From Glaciecola siphonariae (GTDB lineage Bacteria > Pseudomonadota > Gammaproteobacteria > Enterobacterales > Alteromonadaceae): DNA of 64,000 nucleotides. This document shows positions 9,475-18,840 of the stretch, in pieces. Numbering within the stretch: position 1 is the first letter of the stretch; every line of letters starts with the position of its first letter. The translations under genes and the position numbers were made by a program. The notes below the pieces were generated by a model that was given only the letters and a program-made list of their open reading frames with translations, made no database searches and was not told the origin of the DNA. The stretch covers positions 244,477 through 308,476 of the forward strand of contig NZ_JBHSGU010000029.1 in assembly GCF_042652645.1 (NCBI RefSeq), written 5' to 3'.

Positions 9475-9796
9475 TACTACTCTCATTTTTTACTAAAAGT
9501 TGATCGGCATTACTCAGCGCAGCGAGCTCCATTAACTTTTTAGGCACCTTGCTCACGGTAACGGTTACGCCCTGCTGACGAATATCACGCACAGCATTCA
9601 GTACCCAAGCCAAGCCTGCAGTGTCGGCACGCCCCACTTCGCTTAAATCTATGTTTGTTTTAGTGTTCTTTAAAATTTCTTTTTTTAAGTTGCCGTCTAT
9701 GCTCGTCCATAGATTGTGCTTCAGCGTGTCGCGGTCAAGTTCACCCGCAACCTTTATGATGCTAGCATCGCTAGTGCTCGAGACAGACAATTTCAC
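9461..9796 (-). CDS. mlaB: Phospholipid ABC transporter STAS-domain subunit MlaB
   Basis: A 111-residue single STAS domain, with the conserved VGRADTAGLAWVL segment (the phosphorylatable Ser/Thr loop). MlaB binds MlaF in the cytoplasm and is required for MlaFEDB stability and activity. It starts with GTG overlapping the mlaC stop in a TAGTG junction, indicating coupled translation. Confidence 0.9.
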   Translation of the reverse strand: MKLSVSSTSDASIIKVAGELDRDTLKHNLWTSIDGNLKKEILKNTKTNIDLSEVGRADTAGLAWVLNAVRDIRQQGVTVTVSKVPKKLMELAALSNADQLLVKNESSNDPR

Positions 9797-10515
9797 TATT
9801 GCGTCGCCGCATCAGAATCGTTCGACTCTGCTTGATCGTTATTCAGCGTAATAGGTTGATTAATACTTGCGCGCATTTGAGAAATGACCTCTTGAATCCC
9901 ATCGCGACGCAAAATTGCTTCAAATTCGCTTTGCTTGCTGGATAAAAGAGAAATTCCCTCCGCTATCATGTCGTATGCTTGCCATTCGTCACCCTTGCGG
10001 TCTTTGCGCACTTTAAATGCGACTTTGATGTCTGGGCGGCTGCCGTCTTTAATAACCGCTCGCACGGTTACGTCGCTGCGGTCAGAATAATCGCGCACAG
10101 GATCAAACTCGACCACCTGATTGTCGTAATATCCCATGGCAACTGCGTAACTGGTAATAAGGTACTGCCGAAATACTGTAATAAACTCAAGCAAGTCTTT
10201 TTTCTCAACACCGCGGGCATACTTGCCCAGTACTTTATATGCTGAAAAGCGATAGTCGATATACGGAAGCAGTTCCTCTTCCATGATCGTGCGAAGCACT
10301 TCAGGGTCTTGCTGAATTTGAGCCTGCTCTCGTTTAATGCGTGCGAAGGTTTTGCTCGCCACCTCTTGAACCATTAAATAAGGGTCGGTTCTATCAACCT
10401 CTATTACTGTGTCGGTGGCGGCATCTTGTGCCTGCACAGACATTGCCAGCGCAATCAGGGCAGTCGATATCCCAATAAATCGTACAATTGTTTTTAAAAT
10501 ATTAACGCGTCTCAT
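9796..10515 (-). CDS. mlaC: Periplasmic phospholipid shuttle protein MlaC
   Basis: A 239-residue protein with a signal peptide (cleavage near SVQAQ, residue about 30) and the Tol-Tgt2/MlaC fold: VMQ-type helix start, the EELLPYIDYRFSAYKVLGKY segment, and AVMGYYDN-type strands. MlaC carries phospholipid between the outer-membrane MlaA-porin complex and the inner-membrane MlaFEDB complex. The C-terminal tail is rich in Asn/Asp/Ser. Three bases separate it from mlaD. Confidence 0.93.
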   Translation of the reverse strand: MRRVNILKTIVRFIGISTALIALAMSVQAQDAATDTVIEVDRTDPYLMVQEVASKTFARIKREQAQIQQDPEVLRTIMEEELLPYIDYRFSAYKVLGKYARGVEKKDLLEFITVFRQYLITSYAVAMGYYDNQVVEFDPVRDYSDRSDVTVRAVIKDGSRPDIKVAFKVRKDRKGDEWQAYDMIAEGISLLSSKQSEFEAILRRDGIQEVISQMRASINQPITLNNDQAESNDSDAATQ

Positions 10516-10518
10516 GAA

Positions 10519-11043
10519 TTATTCATTCCCCTGATTGAATAAAAATTGTCCTATTAAATCTTCTAACACCAAGGCTGACTTGGTATCGAGAATTTCTTCG
10601 CCCTCAGTTAAATATGGGCAATCTTTGTATGGCGCTGTTTCGCACACTTTATCTTCTTCAATCATTTCTAAGTCTTCTGGAAATATGAAGCCTGGTTGCA
10701 AGCCAATGAATTGCTCACCGAGCAGGCCAGATGTCAAGATTGAAAGACTGCTTGTGTCTGGAAATGTTTGTCGATATTCCTCGCCGATTTCTAGTTCTAC
10801 CATAGGAATTAAATCTTGTTCATTCAAATAAATACGCGATACCCGACCCACTACAACGCCGCCTACTTTTACCGATGAACGTGGCTTAAGCCCGCCGATG
10901 TTATCGAAGCGCGCATGCAGCTTGTAGGTATCGCCGCTACCAGCCATACCTTGGTTTGCAACACGCAGCGCGAGCAACAAAGTCGCTGCGATTGCTAGCG
11001 CGACAAAAAAGCCTACCGTTAATTCTGTTCGTTTGCTTATCAT
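10519..11043 (-). CDS. mlaD: Phospholipid transport MCE protein MlaD
   Basis: A 174-residue protein with one N-terminal transmembrane helix (about 9-29) and one MCE domain (about 38-118; motif KVGGVVVGRV). MlaD forms a hexameric ring on top of MlaE through which lipid passes. Two cysteines, near residues 133 and 141 (CETAPYKDC), in the C-terminal extension could form a disulfide. Confidence 0.93.
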   Translation of the reverse strand: MISKRTELTVGFFVALAIAATLLLALRVANQGMAGSGDTYKLHARFDNIGGLKPRSSVKVGGVVVGRVSRIYLNEQDLIPMVELEIGEEYRQTFPDTSSLSILTSGLLGEQFIGLQPGFIFPEDLEMIEEDKVCETAPYKDCPYLTEGEEILDTKSALVLEDLIGQFLFNQGNE

Positions 11044-11051
11044 TGATTTTC

Positions 11052-11828
11052 CTAGCTAATGCCAAACATTAATGCGGTCAGAACAAAGTCTAAACCCAAT
11101 ATTGAAAGCGACGAAAACACCACTGTCTCGGTGGTCGCTTTGCTGATCCCTTCGGAGGTTGGAACGCAGGAATAGCCTTTATAAAGCGCTATCCAAACCA
11201 CCACCAAACCAAAAACAAAACTCTTAATGATGCCGTTAACAACATCTTTATTCCATTCAACAGTCGACTGCATAATCGACCAATAGCTGCCTGCATCAAC
11301 GCCCAACCAGTCTACGCCAACAATATGACCGCCTAAAATACCCACAGCCGAAAAAATTAACGCGAGCATCGGCATGCTTATCACACCCGCCCAAAACCGC
11401 GGCGCTATCACGCGGCGTTGAGGGTCAACGGCCATCATCTCTAGTGAACTAAGCTGCTCTGTTGCTTTCATCAGGCCAATCTCAGCGGTCAGTGCGCTTC
11501 CCGCACGCCCGGCAAACAAGAGCGCGGTAACCACAGGACCAAGTTCACGCAAAATAGACAACGCAACCATGGGACCTAAGCTGCCCTCAGCGCCGTAATT
11601 GACCAATATCGTGTAACCTTGTAAAGCCATAACCATGCCAATGAACAAACCCGACACCAAAATAATGAGCAATGACTGCACACCTACTACGTGCATTTGT
11701 TGGATGGTTAAGCCTACATTTTTCCATTTAGGTAAGGCGAATAAAGCGCCAAACAGCATGACGCTCGATGCACCAACGGCAGCGAGCTTGTCTATCGTAG
11801 AGCGGCCTAACTTTTGAATCATATTCAT
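11052..11828 (-). CDS. mlaE: Phospholipid ABC transporter permease MlaE
   Basis: A 258-residue MlaE/YrbE-type permease with about five or six membrane segments and the coupling motif GRAGSALTAEIG around residues 100-111. It is the membrane channel of the Mla system. Its ATG overlaps the mlaF stop (ATGA), so the two are translationally coupled. Length equals E. coli MlaE (260). Confidence 0.94.
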   Translation of the reverse strand: MNMIQKLGRSTIDKLAAVGASSVMLFGALFALPKWKNVGLTIQQMHVVGVQSLLIILVSGLFIGMVMALQGYTILVNYGAEGSLGPMVALSILRELGPVVTALLFAGRAGSALTAEIGLMKATEQLSSLEMMAVDPQRRVIAPRFWAGVISMPMLALIFSAVGILGGHIVGVDWLGVDAGSYWSIMQSTVEWNKDVVNGIIKSFVFGLVVVWIALYKGYSCVPTSEGISKATTETVVFSSLSILGLDFVLTALMFGIS

Positions 11829-12628
11829 TCTTGACTCCCCAAAAAGCTTGTTTCAAGGTCGTCGGAAGGAAAATGGAAAGGCACTGGACCGTCTGCCGTA
11901 CCGTTTAAAAATTGCTGTACCAGTGGAGAATCTGAATCTTTAATTTGTGCAGGAGTGCCATGTCCAATGATCTTTTTATTAGCCATGATATACACGTAAT
12001 CAGCGATAGTGAGTACTTCGCTCACATCGTGAGTGACGACTAACGATGTCACGTTGAGCGCTTTGCTGAGGGCCTTAATTAAGGATACTAAAACACCCAT
12101 AGAGATTGGGTCTTGGCCAGCAAAGGGTTCGTCATACATAATCAAGTCAGGGTCAAGCGCAATGGCCCGCGCCAACGCAGCACGGCGCGCCATACCACCG
12201 GAGAGCTCACTCGGCTGCAGATTAGCTGCCCCGCGAAGCCCCACGGCTTCGAGTTTTAGCATCACAATGGTGCGGATGATATCTTCGTCTAACTCGGTGT
12301 GCTCACGTAAGGGAAAGGCGACATTGTCGAACACCGACATGTTTGTAAATAGTGCGCCACTTTGGAATAACATACTCATTTTCCGGCGCAATACATATAG
12401 CTGGTTACGTCTGATGCCGTGAACATCTTCGCCCTCAAACATCACCTTGCCGGCAGATGGCCTTAACTGCCCGCCAATTATTTTTAACAGCGTAGTTTTA
12501 CCAATGCCGCTAGGGCCCATGATAGCGGTGATGCTGCCGCGCTTTACCGACAGTGATATGCCTTCGTAAATCACGCGGTCTGCGCGACTGAAATTCATAT
12601 TATCTATTTTGATGATGTCTTGTGGCAT
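11825..12628 (-). CDS. mlaF: Phospholipid ABC transporter ATPase MlaF
   Basis: A 267-residue ABC ATPase: Walker A GPSGIGKT, signature LSGGMARR, Walker B LIMYDEPFAGQDP, then the switch His in VVTHD. It powers MlaFEDB, which maintains outer-membrane lipid asymmetry. I favour ATG 12628 (MPQDII) over ATG 12646, because the latter lies inside a perfect inverted repeat and has no ribosome-binding site. First gene of the minus-strand mlaFEDCB-ibaG-murA operon. Confidence 0.93.
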   Translation of the reverse strand: MPQDIIKIDNMNFSRADRVIYEGISLSVKRGSITAIMGPSGIGKTTLLKIIGGQLRPSAGKVMFEGEDVHGIRRNQLYVLRRKMSMLFQSGALFTNMSVFDNVAFPLREHTELDEDIIRTIVMLKLEAVGLRGAANLQPSELSGGMARRAALARAIALDPDLIMYDEPFAGQDPISMGVLVSLIKALSKALNVTSLVVTHDVSEVLTIADYVYIMANKKIIGHGTPAQIKDSDSPLVQQFLNGTADGPVPFHFPSDDLETSFLGSQE

Positions 12629-12643
12629 TACATTGTCTTTTAT

Positions 12644-12661
12644 CATGTTGCAAACAACATG
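12644..12661. repeat. Inverted repeat at the head of the mla operon
   Basis: Perfect 7-bp inverted repeat CATGTTG / CAACATG with a 4-base spacer (CAAA), 16 bases upstream of the favoured mlaF start. It could be an operator or a 5' RNA hairpin; nothing else in the sequence decides between these. Confidence 0.45.
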
Positions 12662-12955
12662 TAAGTTCCCTGTGTGTTTAAAATACCGCTGTGCAAGCGC
12701 TAATGATCATTAATTTTAAGTAATATCAACTACCTTGCATACATCCGCTTTGGCATTGGTTTTGAGCAATCGTTCAGTCAGGCTGGTCAAAGTAATATCA
12801 TTTTAGCCTTTTTCAAGCGTAGCTGCCGTATAAAACACAAATAAAGATACATTTTGTAGTTATAGCTTATTTCGAAGCATATAAATGTGATTTATTTATA
12901 CTAAAACGTTACAATTTGTGACATTGAAATCGTCGGCTTTGACCTGAAGAATTTT
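12662..12955. other. Divergent intergenic region mlaF / yrbG
   Basis: About 295 bases between two divergent envelope operons. It must hold both promoters. It is AT-rich near 12830-12915, but I cannot pick convincing -35/-10 pairs and see no RNA gene or reading frame worth calling. Confidence 0.5.
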
Positions 12956-13912
12956 GTGCTAATAAATATAATTATTTTTGTTATTGGATTAGTGGTACTG
13001 AGCTGGAGCGCAGACCGTTTTGTGTACGGCGCATCTGCTCTCGCTAAAAACATTGGTATATCACCAATGATGATTGGTCTCACCATTGTGGCTATGGGTT
13101 CCTCTGCGCCAGAAATTGTCGTATCTGCCACCGCTTCACTTGCAGGCAATGTAGATACCGCGGTAGGTAATGCGCTTGGCTCTAACATTACCAACATCGC
13201 ATTAGTACTTGGCATCACCGCACTCATCAAACCTTTAATGGTGTCTTCAACCACGCTCAAGCGCGAACTACCGGTCATGCTTCTGGTTACCTTATTAGCG
13301 GTATACTTTATTGATGATAGTTATTTATCTCGCATAGAAGGCATCGTGCTGATGACCTTATTTGTGCTGGTAATAGCAGGAATGGCGGTATTGTCTTTCA
13401 CGGTTGATAAAAACGACCCTATTTTGAAAGAAACCGAAACTGAAATACCTAAAGATGTTGCCACATCTACGGCGATTTTCTGGGTCGTCGTTGGGATTAT
13501 TTTGCTGCCGCTAAGCGCTAATTTTTTAGTCGACTCAGCGGTGAATATTGCGCGCTATTTTGGCATTAGCGAACTAGTCATTGGTCTTACGATTATCGCC
13601 ATTGGTACGAGTTTACCTGAACTTGCAGCAAGCGTTGCCGGCGTACTCAAGGGAGAAGATGATTTAGCCTTGGGCAATATTATCGGTTCAAATATTTTTA
13701 ATCTATTGGCCGTTTTAGCAATGCCGGGGCTAATACACCCGGGAATATTAGACGAAAATGCGGCCAGTCGAGATGCAATGGTGATGCTAGGTTTGAGCGT
13801 CTTGCTGTTTATTTTTTGTTTTAACATTCGAGGAACGCGGCGAATATCGCGCTTAGAAGGCGGCGTGTTTGTCGTTACATTCCTTGCTTATCAAATGTGG
13901 CTGTTTAGCTAG
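12956..13912 (+). CDS. yrbG: CaCA-family Ca2+/Na+ antiporter YrbG
   Basis: A 318-residue inner-membrane protein with about ten transmembrane segments and the two inverted alpha repeats of the cation/Ca2+ exchanger superfamily: IVAMGSSAPEIVVS with GNALGSNITNI, and IIAIGTSLPELAAS with GNIIGSNIFN. The Glu in each PE pair coordinates the ion. Start is GTG 12956. It heads the kdsD-kdsC-lptCAB-rpoN cluster as in E. coli; the E. coli gene has no established physiological role. Confidence 0.92.
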   Translation: MLINIIIFVIGLVVLSWSADRFVYGASALAKNIGISPMMIGLTIVAMGSSAPEIVVSATASLAGNVDTAVGNALGSNITNIALVLGITALIKPLMVSSTTLKRELPVMLLVTLLAVYFIDDSYLSRIEGIVLMTLFVLVIAGMAVLSFTVDKNDPILKETETEIPKDVATSTAIFWVVVGIILLPLSANFLVDSAVNIARYFGISELVIGLTIIAIGTSLPELAASVAGVLKGEDDLALGNIIGSNIFNLLAVLAMPGLIHPGILDENAASRDAMVMLGLSVLLFIFCFNIRGTRRISRLEGGVFVVTFLAYQMWLFS

Positions 13913-13914
13913 TT

Positions 13915-14874
13915 ATGAGCTATTTATCCTCTGCTCAGCGCACCTTTTCCATTCAGGTTGAGGCGCTTAAACACCTCAATTCAATGCTAGACGAGCAGTT
14001 TACTGAAAGCTGCGAACTGCTTAAGCTCTGCAAAGGCAAGGTGGTTGTATCTGGGATGGGTAAGTCGGGCCACATTGCTAATAAAATAGCAGCTACGCTT
14101 GCAAGCACCGGTACCCCCGCATTTTTTATGCATCCGGGCGAAGCCAATCACGGCGATTTTGGCATGCTCAGCAAAGACGATATACTTATTGCGATATCAA
14201 ATTCGGGGGAGACGGGCGAGCTGATTGGCTTACTACCCGCCGTTAAACGCCTCAACATCCCGATTATCGCCATCACCAATAAGCCGAACAGCAGTCTGAG
14301 CAAATTTGCCACAAAGACGCTTCTGCTGCATGTGAACCAAGAAGCATGTTCGTTAGGCTTAGCGCCAACCACAAGCACAACAGCCACTCTCGTACTCGGA
14401 GATGCACTGGCCATAGCGCTGCTCGAAGCCAAAGGCTTTACCGCTGAAGATTTTGCGTTTTCACACCCAGGCGGCGCATTAGGTAAACGCTTACTACTTA
14501 CCGTGAATGACATAATGGTTACTGGCTCTGAAATACCGCTTGTTAACAGTGACGCGAGCTTGAGTGAAACCTTACTAGAAATGTCATCGAAGGGAATGGG
14601 ATTTGCCGCGATTGTTGAACAAAACAAGGTAATCGGTATCTATACAGACGGGGATTTGCGGCGCACACTAGATAAGCAAATTAATGTTCATACCACGGGC
14701 GTGGTTGACGTAATGACCGCAAACGGCGTAACCCTATCTGCTGATGATTTAGCCGTAAATGCGCTTAATTTAATGCAGGAAAAACGCATCACCGCCTTAG
14801 TTGTGGTGGATGACGATATGCACGCTGTGGGTGCGCTGAATATGCACATGTTATTAAAAGCTGGAGTCGTGTAG
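13915..14874 (+). CDS. kdsD: Arabinose-5-phosphate isomerase KdsD
   Basis: A 319-residue enzyme: SIS sugar-isomerase domain (about 35-170; GMGKSGHIANK, HPGEANHGDFG) followed by two CBS domains (about 205-319). It converts ribulose-5-phosphate to arabinose-5-phosphate, the first step of Kdo synthesis. The start lies 2 bases after yrbG, and kdsC begins at the base after the stop. Confidence 0.95.
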   Translation: MSYLSSAQRTFSIQVEALKHLNSMLDEQFTESCELLKLCKGKVVVSGMGKSGHIANKIAATLASTGTPAFFMHPGEANHGDFGMLSKDDILIAISNSGETGELIGLLPAVKRLNIPIIAITNKPNSSLSKFATKTLLLHVNQEACSLGLAPTTSTTATLVLGDALAIALLEAKGFTAEDFAFSHPGGALGKRLLLTVNDIMVTGSEIPLVNSDASLSETLLEMSSKGMGFAAIVEQNKVIGIYTDGDLRRTLDKQINVHTTGVVDVMTANGVTLSADDLAVNALNLMQEKRITALVVVDDDMHAVGALNMHMLLKAGVV

Positions 14875-15429
14875 ATGGAAAACATTGAAACACTATATGG
14901 CCATGTGCCCGCATCTTTGTTCGATGCCTGCAAGTCAATAAGGCTTTTGGTCCTCGATGTTGATGGCGTACTCTCAGACGGATTTATATATCTCGGCAAT
15001 CATGGTGAAGAGCTAAAAGCGTTTAACAGTAAAGACGGTTATGGCGTGAAAGCACTCGCGCAGTGCGGTGTAGATATAGCAGTTATTACCGGCAGAAGCT
15101 CTGATATTGTGCATAAGCGTATGCAAGCGTTGAACGCAAAATTTATTATTCAGGGCGAAGAAAACAAGTACGATGCACTCAAACAGCTAATGAATGAGCA
15201 TGGACTTAGCACAGAGCAAGTAGCGAGTATCGGCGATGACATGCCTGACTTAGGTTTGTTTGAACTAAGCGCGATTAAAGTTGCTGTCAGCGATGCTCAT
15301 CCCTTCGTAAAACGTCAGGCGAATCATATTACTCAGCTAAAAGGTGGCCGAGGTGCGGTCAGAGAATTCTGTGACTTGGTCCTGCAAGCAAAAGGCTTAC
15401 TCAACATCTCGCATGGAGCAAGCATGTGA
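14875..15429 (+). CDS. kdsC: Kdo-8-phosphate phosphatase KdsC
   Basis: A 184-residue HAD phosphatase without a cap domain: DVDGVLSDG nucleophile loop near residue 29, ITGRSS loop, and IGDDMPDLGLF acidic motif. It removes phosphate from Kdo-8-phosphate to give Kdo for the LPS core. No gap after kdsD; its TGA overlaps the GTG of lptC. Confidence 0.95.
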   Translation: MENIETLYGHVPASLFDACKSIRLLVLDVDGVLSDGFIYLGNHGEELKAFNSKDGYGVKALAQCGVDIAVITGRSSDIVHKRMQALNAKFIIQGEENKYDALKQLMNEHGLSTEQVASIGDDMPDLGLFELSAIKVAVSDAHPFVKRQANHITQLKGGRGAVREFCDLVLQAKGLLNISHGASM

Positions 15430-15986
15430 ATCGCATTGGATACAGCATTGCCTTTATATTTACCGCAGTATTTTTACTTTACCTGCCTATTTTGTTTGAA
15501 GAGGAAAAAGCGCTTGAATCCATGGAAGATGATTCTCCCTTGGTGCCAAACTATAGAGCTATCAACCTCAACAGCAAGCTATACGACATTGAAGGGAAAT
15601 TGAGTCATCAGGTCGCGGCGACCAAAATGGAGCACTATGACGAACTTGGATTTGCGGTTTTTGATAATCCAGTCTACACCCTGTATTTAGACAATGGCGA
15701 CCCCTGGCGCGTGACTGCCGATGAAGGCACTCTTTACAGCAACAATCGTATCCAGCTCGAGAAAAACGTACGCATTGTTAATCTACAAACCGATGAGTTT
15801 ATTAAAGAAATAAGCACGGAATTTATTGAGATTAATTTAGAAAATAAAACCCTGTCGTCTGACCAAGTAGTTAATATAAGTGGTGTTGATTACCAAGTGA
15901 GAAGCATTGGTTTATTTGGCAACCTTGCAACGCAACAATATGAGTTATCAGAACATGTACAGACCCAGTTTAATCCAAAGCCTTAG
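15426..15986 (+). CDS. lptC: LPS export protein LptC
   Basis: A 186-residue bitopic protein: one N-terminal transmembrane helix (about 5-24), then a periplasmic beta-jellyroll that receives LPS from LptB2FG and passes it to LptA. GTG start in a GTGA overlap with kdsC. Sequence is typically poorly conserved in this family, and the identification rests mainly on layout and on lying between kdsC and lptA. Confidence 0.9.
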   Translation: MNRIGYSIAFIFTAVFLLYLPILFEEEKALESMEDDSPLVPNYRAINLNSKLYDIEGKLSHQVAATKMEHYDELGFAVFDNPVYTLYLDNGDPWRVTADEGTLYSNNRIQLEKNVRIVNLQTDEFIKEISTEFIEINLENKTLSSDQVVNISGVDYQVRSIGLFGNLATQQYELSEHVQTQFNPKP

Positions 15987-16545
15987 CATATTACTGCTTG
16001 TGCTTGCATCAGAGTCAGCCCACTCTTTTCAAACAGAGTCTAACGCCGAAGCGATAGAATCAAACGTTTCAACAGACTTTAGTATGCCGGTTACACTCGA
16101 CTCGAAAAGTCAGGCCATCGACGGACGCGCTAAAACCTCAATATTTACTGAAAATGTAATCATTCGCCAAGGCAGTCTAGAACTCCTTGCCGACAAGGTA
16201 GAGGTCAATGCAGCCGACGGCACCGGTAAAGAAATTATTATCGCAACGGGCAGCCCGGCAAGCTATAAGCAGCGCAAAGAAGACGGCACATGGGTGGAAG
16301 CAAGAGCCACTGAAATAATTTATGAGGTGGAGCCTCGCACCATCGCACTCAAAGGCGAAGCGCTGATTATGCAAAATGAAATGCGAGTGACGGGCGATAT
16401 GATTGTATTTGATATGACCCGAGAACAAGTCTTAGCAACAAGTAACGATGACAGCGCAGAAAGTGTGCGCACTGTGATTAGCCCCGGCGCATTCTCGGCA
16501 GATGATACGCAAACCAAGCCCGAAAACGACGAGGTGCAGCAGTGA
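15955..16545 (+). CDS. lptA: Periplasmic LPS-bridge protein LptA
   Basis: About 196 residues: signal peptide (LIQSLSILLLVLASESAHS) then the OstA/LptA beta-jellyroll (DSKSQAIDGRAKTSIFTENV, GKEIIIATGSPASY). It polymerizes into the bridge that carries LPS across the periplasm. The start is uncertain: ATG 15955 and ATG 15940 are both possible, and neither has a clear ribosome-binding site; both overlap lptC. Acidic C-terminal tail. Confidence 0.88.
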   Translation: MYRPSLIQSLSILLLVLASESAHSFQTESNAEAIESNVSTDFSMPVTLDSKSQAIDGRAKTSIFTENVIIRQGSLELLADKVEVNAADGTGKEIIIATGSPASYKQRKEDGTWVEARATEIIYEVEPRTIALKGEALIMQNEMRVTGDMIVFDMTREQVLATSNDDSAESVRTVISPGAFSADDTQTKPENDEVQQ

Positions 16546-17267
16546 GTAAGCTACAAGCAAGACATCTCGCGAAGTCGTATAAATCAAGGCAAGTTGTACG
16601 TGATGTCAGCATTGAAGTATCGACCGGTCAGATTGTAGGCCTCTTGGGACCTAACGGCGCAGGAAAAACAACCACATTTTATATGATCGTGGGTTTAGTG
16701 CCGCTAGATAAAGGCGAAATTCACATTGACCAAAAAGACATTACGTTCCAGCCTATGCATGAGCGTGCGCGTGAGGGTATAGGCTATCTGCCTCAAGAGG
16801 CCTCGATTTTTCGTAAACTTACCGTATACGAAAACTTGATTGCCATTTTGCAAACGCGTAAAGAACTCAGCCGGTCGCAACAAGAGCAAAAAGCCGACGA
16901 ACTGCTTGACGATTTTAACATCAACCACATCCGAAATAATTTGGGTATGAGTTTATCGGGCGGTGAGCGCCGCAGAGTAGAGATTGCGAGGGCTTTGGCC
17001 GCCAATCCAAAATTTATTTTACTCGACGAACCCTTCGCAGGTGTTGACCCAATTTCTGTTAATGATATAAAGAAGATCATATATCAGCTCAAAGAACGCG
17101 ATATAGGCGTATTAATCACTGATCACAACGTAAAAGAAACGTTAGACGTGTGCGAGTTAGCTTATATTGTCAGCCACGGCGAATTAATCGCCTCTGGCAC
17201 AGCAGATGAAATTTTAGCCAATCAGACTGTACGCGATGTATATTTGGGCGAACAGTTTGCACTCTAG
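16542..17267 (+). CDS. lptB: LPS export ABC ATPase LptB
   Basis: A 241-residue ABC ATPase: Walker A GPNGAGKT, Q-loop LPQEAS, signature LSGGERRR, Walker B ILLDEPFAGVDP, switch TDHNV. It powers LPS extraction with LptF and LptG, which are encoded at 50.8-53 kb in this window. GTG start in a GTGA overlap with lptA. Confidence 0.96.
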   Translation: MSKLQARHLAKSYKSRQVVRDVSIEVSTGQIVGLLGPNGAGKTTTFYMIVGLVPLDKGEIHIDQKDITFQPMHERAREGIGYLPQEASIFRKLTVYENLIAILQTRKELSRSQQEQKADELLDDFNINHIRNNLGMSLSGGERRRVEIARALAANPKFILLDEPFAGVDPISVNDIKKIIYQLKERDIGVLITDHNVKETLDVCELAYIVSHGELIASGTADEILANQTVRDVYLGEQFAL

Positions 17268-17314
17268 TCTGCGTTAACGCGTATAAAGGGCTTAAACGTA
17301 AGCAAAGGAAGTAA

Positions 17315-18817
17315 ATGAAACCTTCGTTACAACTGAAATTCAGTCAACAGCTAACGATGACCCCGCAGCTTCAGCAGGCCATCAAATTGCTGCAGCTATC
17401 TACGCTGGATTTACAACAAGAGATTCAAGAAGCATTAGAGTCTAATCCTTTGCTGGAGCTTACCGAACAAGATTTTAACGACGCAGATTCAGGTGACAAA
17501 AACGATTCCAGCGAAAAAAACAATGCTGACGGCGCCTCTAATTCTGCCGAGAGTGACTCTGACTTATCTGGCAGTGACGGCATCGATAGTCACGATGCAT
17601 TAGAAAAAGGCGATTTACCCGACGATCTCCCCCTAGACAGCTCTTGGGAAGAATATTTGGGGTCAAGCTCAGCGCCTGTGAAAATGGTAGGTAGCAATCC
17701 CGATGATGATTTTGTCTTTCAAGGGGAAACCTCTGAATCAATACAAGACCATTTAATCTGGCAAATGGAGCTGACGCATTTTTCCGAAACTGACCGCTCC
17801 ATTGCCATCGCCATTATTGACTCGATAGATGAGTCGGGCTATTTAACCACCAGCAGTGAAGATATCTTAGATAGTTTAGATGACGAAGAAATTGAGCTCG
17901 ATGAGGTTGAATGCGTTCTCAAGCGCATTCAAATGTTTGACCCTGTGGGAGCAGGCGCGCGCTCTGTGCAAGAGTGCTTACTTATTCAATTAAAGCAGTT
18001 TGACGAAAGCACGCCTTGGCTAGATGAAGCTAAGGAGCTCATCAAACAGCACGCGGATTTATTAGGCAGCAAAGACTATCGCACCTTAATGCGCAAAACC
18101 AAGCTGAAGGAAGATCAGCTGCGCGAAGTAATGCGCCTACTCAAAACGCTCAATCCGCGCCCCGGCACCGCTATTTCCAGCCGCGAGCCTGAATATGTCA
18201 TTCCTGACGTAAACGTATACAAGAAAAACGGCGTGTGGACGGTAGAGCTAAACAATGACGCTCTTCCGGCGCTATCGGTAAATGAAACCTATGCGAGTTT
18301 TGGAAAAACCTCTAAAAATCCGAACGATTCACAATTTATAAAGTCACATTTACAAGAGGCAAAGTGGTTTATAAAGAGCTTGGAGAGTCGCAACGAGACC
18401 TTGCTTAAAGTGTCTCACTGTATTGTGTCAAAGCAACGTGAATTCTTTGAAAAAGGGCCAGAGAAAATGACCCCGATGGTGTTAAATGACGTGGCGGAAA
18501 TGGTTGATATGCATGAGTCGACTATTTCTAGGGTGACCACGCAAAAGTATATGCACACGCCTCGTGGGATTTTTGAATTAAAGTATTTCTTCTCTAGCCA
18601 TGTAGCGACAGAATCTGGTGAAAACTGTTCGTCGACTGCAATCCGCGCGCTGATCAAAAAGCTCGTGGCTGTAGAGCCGGCAAACAAACCGCTAAGCGAT
18701 AGCAAAATTGCGCAAATGCTTGCCGAGCAAGGTATTCAGGTTGCTCGGCGAACAATTGCAAAATATCGGGAATCGTTACACATTCCTCCATCTAATCAAC
18801 GAAAGAGTCTAATTTAG
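17315..18817 (+). CDS. rpoN: RNA polymerase sigma-54 factor RpoN
   Basis: A 500-residue sigma-54: Gln/Leu-rich region I (about 1-50) that inhibits open-complex formation, acidic region II (about 55-125), core-binding domain, HTH, and the RpoN box ARRTIAKYRE at 477-486, which reads the -24 element. Good ribosome-binding site AAGGAAG. It is followed by hpf-ptsN-rapZ-npr, the standard rpoN cluster. A strong candidate target promoter lies at 33147-33163. Confidence 0.97.
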   Translation: MKPSLQLKFSQQLTMTPQLQQAIKLLQLSTLDLQQEIQEALESNPLLELTEQDFNDADSGDKNDSSEKNNADGASNSAESDSDLSGSDGIDSHDALEKGDLPDDLPLDSSWEEYLGSSSAPVKMVGSNPDDDFVFQGETSESIQDHLIWQMELTHFSETDRSIAIAIIDSIDESGYLTTSSEDILDSLDDEEIELDEVECVLKRIQMFDPVGAGARSVQECLLIQLKQFDESTPWLDEAKELIKQHADLLGSKDYRTLMRKTKLKEDQLREVMRLLKTLNPRPGTAISSREPEYVIPDVNVYKKNGVWTVELNNDALPALSVNETYASFGKTSKNPNDSQFIKSHLQEAKWFIKSLESRNETLLKVSHCIVSKQREFFEKGPEKMTPMVLNDVAEMVDMHESTISRVTTQKYMHTPRGIFELKYFFSSHVATESGENCSSTAIRALIKKLVAVEPANKPLSDSKIAQMLAEQGIQVARRTIAKYRESLHIPPSNQRKSLI

Positions 18818-18840
18818 ACGCAACAAGAGGACCTAGCATT

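Noticed and set aside
12752..12766. Possible sigma-54 site (TTTGGCATTGG...TTTTGAG)
   Set aside because: GG and the needed GC are not 10 bases apart: the position holds GA.
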